From: Leptodontidium sp. MPI-SDFR-AT-0119
Taxonomy: Eukaryota > Ascomycota > Leotiomycetes > Helotiales > Leptodontidiaceae
NCBI GenBank assembly: GCA_020726505.1
Contig: JAHLEZ010000005.1
Coordinates: 2,480,001 to 2,544,000, forward strand
DNA length: 64,000 bases
Direction of reading: 5' to 3'
The position numbers and the translations under genes are program-made. Below, piece by piece: positions 56,830 through 64,000 of this stretch. Each line of letters opens with the position of its first letter. Position 1 is the first letter of the stretch. The notes below the pieces were generated by a model. It saw only the letters and a list, made by a program, of their open reading frames with translations, did no database searches and was not told where the DNA came from.

Positions 56830-57131
56830 TGTTACGGCTGGCAAGAGGTTGATACGGCGAGTAGACTCTAGCTTTGCATTTGGGCCTAATGCTACGCTCA
56901 GAATCGAGAAGAAAAGACAAGGGGAAAAGGAGAGCTCTCCGTAAGGGAGAGCTCGAGTATAAATACATAAAGGACCCTCCTAATGGGGCCTAGCGTAGTC
57001 GAACGCCATTCACATCAACATGTCGCAGGCTTGCCACCTAGTCTTCCCCATTAGGCTTAGCGCCGTCGCATAGCCAGCGATGCTACGAGCCCGTGTCGGT
57101 TAGAATACGAGGCGCATCGAAGGTCGTAACA
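56830..57131 (+). repeat. 302-bp LTR (TGTTACGGC...GGTCGTAACA)
   Basis: Begins TGTTACGGC and ends GTCGTAACA, short inverted ends of the TG...CA type. A TATA-like GTATAAATACATA lies near 56957. Orientation plus. A deleted sibling is at 53358-53484. No matching target repeat was found next to it. Confidence 0.75.
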
Positions 57132-57663
57132 GAAGAAGTGCTTGCCTACCAAAAAAAGGGCAAGACCCTATCTTACTATATTACTTAGCTTAACTAAGAC
57201 GTTAATTTAAACTAATACGACGCTTCTAACCTTAAGTATGCTTCGCACAAAGTCAGGGATTTCCACCTTAGTCACCCCGAGCAAGCAGGACCCCCTGCTA
57301 AGCTACCTAAATAAATCAAAGCATAAGAAGATAAAGTTAACGACTACGATAACCTTAATAGCGATAAGAAGATAAACTAACACTCGAGGGCGAGCTTTTT
57401 TCGGAGGGGGGGGTAGTGTAACGACCGGCGATGCCTAGAGCCTTATTTCCACCGGCTCCACTTAGTACTTCCTAATGGGGACATACCAAGATTACCATAA
57501 TACTAAGCATACCGACCTCTTATATATAAACTTCTTCTTTCCTTACCTTTTTTCCTTTGTAATTGTAAATTTTAAGTTAATGCTTGGTATCGTTATATGT
57601 CTTGTGTTGATATATGAGGCGTTAGTTACACGTGATTGCCGTCTTTCTAGGGCAAGCGTCACA
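57132..57663 (+). mobile_element. Remnant of a second LTR element: interior end plus LTR
   Basis: 57132-57416 is AT-rich with a decayed frame and ends in a purine tract (GGAGGGGGGGGTAG). It is followed by a TGTAACGACCGG ... AAGCGTCACA block of 247 bp that looks like an LTR. This LTR is unrelated to the one at 56830, so at least two elements have been fused or truncated here. Confidence 0.5.
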
Positions 57664-58120
57664 TTTTCTTTGCTTTGATCTTACATCAGAGGTAAGTTAA
57701 GTTGCATTTTTGCTTGAGATGACTCAGAGACTTAAAAAAAATAAAAAAATTAGAGTCTATCATATTGAGAGTTTTGTCTATTCGGTCATAGTCACAAGCA
57801 GCTTCCTCTTTCCTTGTGAAGTATCCCAGGTATCAAACTCCAGCTCTTCCATCAGATTGGAATTTGAGCTAGAATCTTAGCTAATTCTCCTTAATCTTAC
57901 CGTGTTTTGATCCCCAGGACTTTTATTAGGCACGAATCATCAAAGGATGTAACATTCTAGTGCTCACTTTCCAAAATCTCCTCAAACGTAAATTCTGAGA
58001 GCGGACGCTAGCTTCGCTTACTAGCGCGTCACGCTCCTTCCGTTGTTGATTTTGCAACCCTTCCAATTCTTTTCCCACTTCCAACTTCTCACCTTCAACC
58101 TCCTTCTCACCGTCAATACC
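57664..58120. other. No recognised gene
   Basis: Noncoding, AT-rich; no motif. Confidence 0.4.
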
Positions 58121-58411
58121 TTACGACTCCAACTTCTCACCATCCACCAAGCAATTCTTCGTGCGCAAGAACCTCTCGCCAGCAAGCAACTCGACCGTCG
58201 CGCGTTCAATCCAACCATCCCTCCAGTTGACAATGTAAATGGATTCCCACCGTAGGCTCAACGGGTAGAATTGATCTCCTTGTAGCACCTCATACGCGCC
58301 CGGAAGACCCCCCTCTTGCCGCGCCGGAGGGGTCGATCTTGTCAGAATGGTGTTCACTGCCATGGCAGCGCTGGATGCCCAGCTGAAAGCAACCAACCCG
58401 GTATCGTCCAC
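58121..58411 (-). other. Possible exon of unknown gene
   Basis: Minus-strand frame of 96 codons with protein-like sequence (DDTGLVAFSWASSAAMAVNT, then WESIYIVNWRDGWIERATVE). No domain, splice partner or convincing start is seen, so this is a weak call. Confidence 0.25.
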
Positions 58412-58525
58412 GACGCAATGAACCAGCAGCCCGCGAACCTAGCCCGCCAAATCTACCATCTCAATCTCCTCACCCTCAAAACCTAATTATCCCCTCAAAA
58501 CGCTCAGTAACGAGCCTCCCTGTAA

Positions 58526-59020
58526 ATGACGAACCAAAGAAACGCCAGAGAACTCTTCTATCACCGCAACCAAACGATCATCCTCCTCACAGCGGAACTT
58601 CTCAGTCGCGCGTCAAGTGATCAAGAAGAGACCAGAAGTGGACAATGGGCAGAAGTCAACATTGGATATGCCAGCAAGACGAATTCTCGAAAACCTGTTG
58701 CAATTGAATTGACACAGTCTGTGCTGCCAAGAAGTATTCAAGATGCTATTCACAACCACGACAGCAACAACAATACTACGGACTACAGAGCTATAAGCAA
58801 AGCCGTAAATAGGGAGACTCCAACCGAATGCTGGATGACGGTAAACTTTCCCCTGGGAGTTGTGGATCTGACAGAGGATGAGCTGCCCCGGAGGTCTGAG
58901 TGTTCGATGTGTAGGCAGAGAAGGAGGTCGGGGGAGGGAACAGCTTGTTTCTTTTTCAAGACGAAGAACAGTATATCTCTGTTCGTTTTCGAAGGCGATT
59001 ATGATGATAATGGCCTGTAA
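58526..59020 (+). CDS. Unrecognised 164-residue protein
   Basis: Open frame from the ATG at 58526 (MTNQRNARELFYHRNQTIIL) to 59020. It has a pair of cysteines (SECSMCRQRRRS) near residues 130-140 and is otherwise polar. No known family or intron. It might be a real small gene or a chance frame. Confidence 0.3.
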   Translation: MTNQRNARELFYHRNQTIILLTAELLSRASSDQEETRSGQWAEVNIGYASKTNSRKPVAIELTQSVLPRSIQDAIHNHDSNNNTTDYRAISKAVNRETPTECWMTVNFPLGVVDLTEDELPRRSECSMCRQRRRSGEGTACFFFKTKNSISLFVFEGDYDDNGL

Positions 59021-62000
59021 GACTAGCAGTGGCTGTGTTGCTTGTGCTGGTCTTCTTTGTATAATACTTCAGCTGGGTGGGATTTGGCAAGGGATGTGTG
59101 GAAGAAGTCGGATGTCAAGGGCATGCTTCAATGATTGCATGAGCTAGCTTCAAAATACAGCCGTCTTCCGCAACCAAAGGATTTATGTTTCGTGAACGCA
59201 AAGGATGAAGGTCCCTCAAAGGTGAATCCTTTCACTTGACTTCAAAATAAGAGAGAAGGATACGGAGGGAAGGCTTGGGAAGATACAACCCCTGTTCATG
59301 AATGTGCCCTGGTCTGATATTTGTCCTACGTCGCTGGGATCTAGGCAGGTTTTGTCAGACTGAGATGCATTCCTTGATCAAGCACGGAGGGAGTACCTTT
59401 GTAGAATGTAGACAATTCCATACCCAAGTTGCCTTGGCCAACAAGTGAGTGAGTCTAGATTTCAATGGAAGTAGGGAGGAGTGTTTGTATAGCGTGTGTA
59501 CACCACATCGCAGCAAAAACATCCCCCTCTACGTCTCCATCCCCCTCTACGTCTCCGTCTCCGTCTATCTCCGTATCCCCATTCTTTCAAAGTGGCGTCA
59601 TTACTCTCTCCTCCACCCTAAATCCGGGCATTCACTCCCTTTCTGATATCCCTCAAGATCCAGCTGGCAAATCCTTCCCAACATCTTGCATACTTCTCTT
59701 TTTTTTGTCCCTTACCAAGCCAAATCATGTGCTGATTTGTTGTGGTTAAAGTCCAAACAAGAAGCCAAGGGACAGTCAAGCCTGTGGATCATACATACAT
59801 ATTATGTGGAGTTTAGAGTGGAGGGGACGGCAGGATGATATCGAGTCGGCATGAAGTTGTTGTGATGTCCGTCGTAGGGCGAGGCTGACACTAAGCCTTG
59901 GCCCACCTCGGCATCGGGGCATTATTCCCACCGCCTCGCCGTGATATCAAGATCAAGATACCCCCCAGCTTGCTTTCGAGCTTCAAGCTCTAAATGCAGC
60001 ATGATGTCTTCGTCTTCGGCCTCAATGCAGCAAGCGAAAACTCTTTCGATCACTTCATATCCTCCCGACCATGTCTTGACAGATCTGCGAACCCTCTCTG
60101 TCTGCGAAAGAATCCCTCCTATCAGCAGTACTCCAACGATTCGGTAACCGCTAAAAGCACGATTTCTACATAATAATGGGAGGCAGAAGGATACGAAGGG
60201 GTTCATGGCATTCCGTCGAACTCAACAACAGGCACCTTAGCCCTACGGAAAACCATGTACAAGATGGTTGGTTGACCAGCATCTGCTCGAGCAGCCCTTC
60301 CTCAGAGGCACGTCCCATTCCCACGAGCGAGAACTACGAACGCTACACGTACGAACATGGCACGAAATAAAGACCTTACAATGATATGCGGCATGGCTGA
60401 GAGGGAGGAATGAGAAGTATTTGGGGCCAAGGGGAGAATGTTCCTGGCTTGGAGAACAAACGGCGCAAGCAGACCTCGACCAGTCGCAGATGTCTCCCAT
60501 ACTCCCCGCAAAAGGCGTTGAATGTGGCACAAGTCTTCTGCGGATCTGCGAAGGCATTCCTAATGTTTAGTAGACAGTGGCAGATTGAGAGGCAGCAGTG
60601 TCAGTCGAATACCAGCTCCGGGGTCTATCGATGGGGAAGAGACGGAAGGGTGTGGTGTTCTCTGGATGTCCTGTCCTGTCCCATTCGGGTACTGTGTTTC
60701 TTCGTCGATCTATATACAGAGTTGCGCAATCGAGGGCTCTGGAGGACGGTCAATATTGGAGAGAGATGGGGGTGGAGAGAGGGCCGGGCGAAGAAAGTGG
60801 AGGGGAGGACTGGGAGAGGGGACAGCAAGGATATCTACTGAAGAAACCGAAGAAACCACACTCAGCATGCGCTGCTTAAATATCTAGGGAAAGACTGCCC
60901 ACTTCTTCAAAGGCTGGTAGGCGCGCAAAATAACAGTCTGAGGGGTTGATTCAAATCTCCAACTTTCGCAGTTTGGCAATCCAGTTGTTTACTATCCACC
61001 GAATTGATGCCGGGAAAGCTTACGAATGAATCCCCAACCCACGTACGAAGAAGGCATCGCAGGACTTGGACGTGAAATCCTAGTCTCGGCTTGTGGGAGG
61101 GAGTCTTGCTGGCTCTCAACAACAATTCGAAATAATCACATGGAACTCCGAAGGTATCCGATCCCAATGGATGACAAAATGCACAATCTGGACTTGCTTG
61201 AAAAACAGTTGCCCGTTACCCCAAGACCGACGACGATTGTTAAGAACTGCTGCACGAAGTTGGCGATCGGAAAGACCGGAGGTACTCGTCCTCGTAGAGT
61301 CATGCTGTCGTGTTGGTCCCTATTTTGGAATGCGGTGGCTCGAAAGGGATTTTCCTCCGGACAGGTCAACTGTGCGAATGTGCCGAACAGACTCTAGAAA
61401 ACTCCCCAGCTTTCGGTAGATGTCTCTATTCATCTTTGGTGTAGTTTACTGTGGCTCGTACATACAGGACATTTACCCATCACTCCTACGATAGTATATT
61501 ACCAGAGGTTTCTGGCATGTGCCAGGCCAACAATCGTAGTCGTGTTGAGGGAAGTCCCGAAAGTCAATATCCCAAGTCAGTCAGTCACAAGTGTGAGACA
61601 GACAGACACATTGGTACTACAGACACCATCCAGAGGCGAAAACTAGTCGGTCCCGAGGCCGTCTTTGCTGCCAGTCGAGCCAGTCCCAAGCCAGTTGTTT
61701 CGCCGCATTGTATGCACTTTCAATTGGTTCATCTGCTGAGAAGCTTACGGATTTGGAAGCAAAGTTTACCAATGCTGGCTCTTCTCTGGCACATGTCACT
61801 CACCTGCAATGACTAGCCCTCAGTTATTCTGAATTGGGGAGCTGGTGCGGTGCACGCTGATGATCGTTCAGCGCCTCTTCCGCTTGTCATTTTGGTGGCT
61901 TAATAGTGAGTCTCAGACATTTTTGTTTCTATCAGCCCAGCAATTTCCGGGACCCTCATTTACACTGGGGGGGGGGGGGGGATTTTTATACTTCAGTTAC

Positions 62001-62885
62001 CAAGCATTCCTCAAGATTACCTAGCGCGGTACTGTACACCGGGGTGGTCAAAGACTCTGGGGAGCCAAGGGAACCCCAAATAATGCTCGAGGCACTATCC
62101 ACAGTCAACTAACTGCTACGCCTCCCTCCTCATCAACCCCGCAAGCCACGCCTCGGTGTCTTTGTCTTGTCCCCAGCTTTTCATTATTTCATTTCCCCAC
62201 TTCCTCGGTCTTCAGCCAGAATAGGGATACCCCAGACCAGCACCAGAGTACACCCAACACACAACACACACACATACACACCAGCAAGACCAGACTGCCA
62301 CCGGACTGGACTGGGCTGGCACCCGGCTTCCTGCGCCGCACGCCCCAGACTCACACTCGACCAGACTCGGCCAGTCTCCTCATCATTTTTCATATGAAGC
62401 CTAAATAAAGCCTCCAGCCCACAGGGGTCTTGGCTATGCAGCGTTGCAATGCTCACCATGCGGTTGGCTGGGTGGACTGCCACCCGGTATTAGTGTCGGC
62501 GCTACATCCCCAGATCATTCCAAGTGCAGTCTACCGCCGATTGCACGAGCACAGCAGCGGGCGCAGCTAATCTGCACTCTAACTCTAATTCAGCCAACGA
62601 CTCCAGTCCGTCCCTTGCACCAACGAAGCTAGACTTCTTGGACAAGAATGTGCAGATCATTGACCGAGGTATTATTCCTTTCTGGAGGTTGCACTGGACT
62701 TGAGGGGAAAGTGGCATTTTCTCGCATTTTACGTTGATAAAAGAAGGGCTTCCCTCACCCACCCAGGCTGGTTTCGCGTTGCGCTGTACTGGCTTGCTGT
62801 GAACTTCGAGTCGACTCCCCAGAATCCAGTTAACCCTCGATCGCAACACAAGACTCGACCAACAGCCAGAGAATCAACCGCCATC
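59021..62885. other. Long gene-poor stretch
   Basis: Nearly 3.9 kb without a gene that I can support. There are many frames of 60-145 codons on both strands but no domain motifs, splice chains or mobile-element ends. A tract of short CCCCTCTACGTCTCC repeats lies near 59522-59570. The right end must hold the promoter of the MFS gene. Long untranslated or noncoding RNA genes cannot be excluded. Confidence 0.4.
61967..61981. repeat. Poly-G run, 15 bases
   Basis: Uninterrupted G run in noncoding sequence; third long C/G homopolymer in the window. Confidence 0.9.
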
Positions 62886-64000
62886 ATGTCACGTTCCGAA
62901 TCCGACGAAGAGAAGGCCACGGCTACCCAATTAGAAAGTGGAAATGGGTTGGCGCATGCCCAAACCACCACTTCAACAATTCAGAATAAGGTACATCCAG
63001 CGGCAGCTCAGCTTCGACTACTCAGCTAACGGGAAAAGAAAAACTTGGGCTTTGTCATGACTATGTTGGGCTTCAGTATCTCATTCGTGGTTGCTGAAGT
63101 TATTCCCCTCTTCCTCATCACACTCTTCACGGTCATCGCCTATGATCTCAACTCTGGAGATATGGCCATCTGGCTCCTTGTTGCCCAATTCATCGCTGTC
63201 GGCTCTACTGTACCCTTCGTCGGACCACTCGTCGATCTTCTAGGTCGCAAACTCACAACACTCATCAGTCTCCTGTTCACTGTTGTGTCCATGATTCTCC
63301 TGGGACTCACTCCTAATATTGCTGGTGCAATCGCTGCCATGGCTCTCTCAGGAATGGGTATCGGTATTCAACTTCTCACATCTATTGCAGCTGTTACGGA
63401 GTTGGTTCCTATCTCCCAGCGCGGTCTGACTATCGGATACATCGTTATGGGATTCATGCCATTCGCTCCCGCCTCGTTGTATGGCCAGCTGATCGCCGAG
63501 CACAGCTGGCGTTATGTTCCAGTTGTTATTGGAGGTCTCGCTTTGATCGGCTTCGTCATCATTGCCATCTGGTACAAGCCTCCTCCACGAATCAACTCTC
63601 TCGGCCTCAGCAAGCGCGAAGTGCTCGGGCGCATCGATTTCATCGGCGCATTTTTGTCCATCTCTGGTGTCACCTTGTTCCTCGTGGGATTGAACTGGGG
63701 AAACCAACCGTATCCATGGAACTCAGCCCATGTTATCGCCTGCATTACTATCGGCCTCGTACTCCTCATCGTCTTCGTCATCTACGAGAAATTCGTTGCC
63801 AAGTACCCTTTGTTCCCTGGCGAGTTGGTTCAACACAAGCGTCTGTTCTTCGTCATCTGCTTTCTCTGCCTCACTTCCGGTGTCAACTTCATTCCTGTCG
63901 TCGTCTTCTGGGTCATCCAAGTCTACACAGTTTATGGTGCTTCTTTCCATGAAGCTGGTATCTGGCTTCTTCCCATCGGTTTCTGTATCGCAGGTGGTGC
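62886..64000 (+). CDS. MFS transporter, TRI12-like (cut by window end)
   Basis: Exon 1, 62886-62990 (MSRSESDEEKATATQLESGN, hydrophilic), is joined over a 48-bp intron (GTACAT ... CAGCTAAC ... AAAAG) to an exon from 63039 on. That exon encodes helix 1 (LGFVMTMLGFSISFVVAEVI), then DLLGRKLTTLISLL (MFS motif A region GxLxDxxGRK) and LVPISQRG. After the cytosolic segment comes LGRIDFIGAFLSISGVTLFL and a GLNWG motif. The order matches the 14-helix TRI12-like fungal efflux carriers, which export small molecules such as siderophores or secondary metabolites; the substrate is unknown. The frame is open to the last base, so the C-terminal part lies outside. Confidence 0.85.

Noticed and set aside
59922..60206. 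Minus-strand 94-codon frame starting MNPFVSFCLPLL
   Set aside because: A possible signal-peptide look, but no splice partner, homologous motif or conserved neighbour supports it.
61026..61419. Overlapping plus-strand frames of 108-123 codons
   Set aside because: Two phases are open at once and neither has protein-family features, so this is probably chance.
1..64000. tRNA and rRNA genes
   Set aside because: I looked for tRNA box B-like and acceptor-stem patterns by eye and found none I could support; a covariance-model scan would be decisive.

Overview
The window looks like accessory, transposon-rich DNA of a filamentous ascomycete, possibly a Leotiomycete (an inference). Support comes from short introns (about 48-170 bp) with CTAAC/CTGAC-like branch sites, typical fungal families (Zn2Cys6 regulator, HET domain, NACHT-ankyrin STAND receptor, 2EXR, DUF6594, fungal amino-acid permease, TRI12-like MFS carrier), and a retroelement tract decayed almost only by transitions, as expected of repeat-induced point mutation (RIP). 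Layout: 0.7-3.6 kb holds a divergent pair, a Zn2Cys6 regulator (-) and an NmrA-like NAD(P)-binding protein (+), sharing a promoter with a 12-bp minisatellite. 5.2-12.5 kb holds mostly unrecognised or broken genes, including a 2EXR pseudogene and an F-box-like fragment that has a second copy at 45.2 kb. 13.1-14.2 kb is an intact DUF6594 membrane protein. 14.9-20.1 kb is one very long minus-strand gene, about 28 ankyrin repeats followed by a HET domain, apparently joined through a GC-AG intron. 22.4-34.2 kb is a nested set: a plus-strand host gene is split by a minus-strand Ty3/gypsy chromovirus with 179-bp LTRs. That element is itself split inside its reverse transcriptase by a young 2.3-kb gag-only Ty1/copia-type element with 164-bp LTRs and a perfect TCTAG target duplication. 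The chromovirus also contains a decayed open frame on the strand opposite to its polyprotein, between the integrase and one LTR. 35.3-38.9 kb is a NACHT-ankyrin receptor with about 12 nearly identical 99-bp ankyrin units, enclosed by a diverged inverted-repeat pair and a direct-repeat pair. 40.6-47.2 kb holds decayed genes: a beta-lactamase-like serine hydrolase and two unrecognised genes. 47.6-48.4 kb is an intact short-chain dehydrogenase and 50.8-52.7 kb an intact amino-acid permease. 53.3-57.7 kb is a transposon graveyard (LTR remnants, Tc1/mariner and pogo/Fot1-like transposase tails, a TA-flanked MITE) around one intact gene of unknown function and a 2EXR gene cut off at a poly-C run. 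The window ends inside an MFS transporter. The intact metabolic genes lie beside recombination-prone nonself-recognition genes (ankyrin-HET and NACHT-ankyrin) and repeats, the usual make-up of a fast-evolving fungal compartment. Many other genes here are broken by C-to-T or G-to-A stop codons and small frameshifts. No tRNA, rRNA, CRISPR array, telomere or DUF3435 (Starship captain) gene was seen. All exon boundaries were inferred by eye from splice signals and reading frame.
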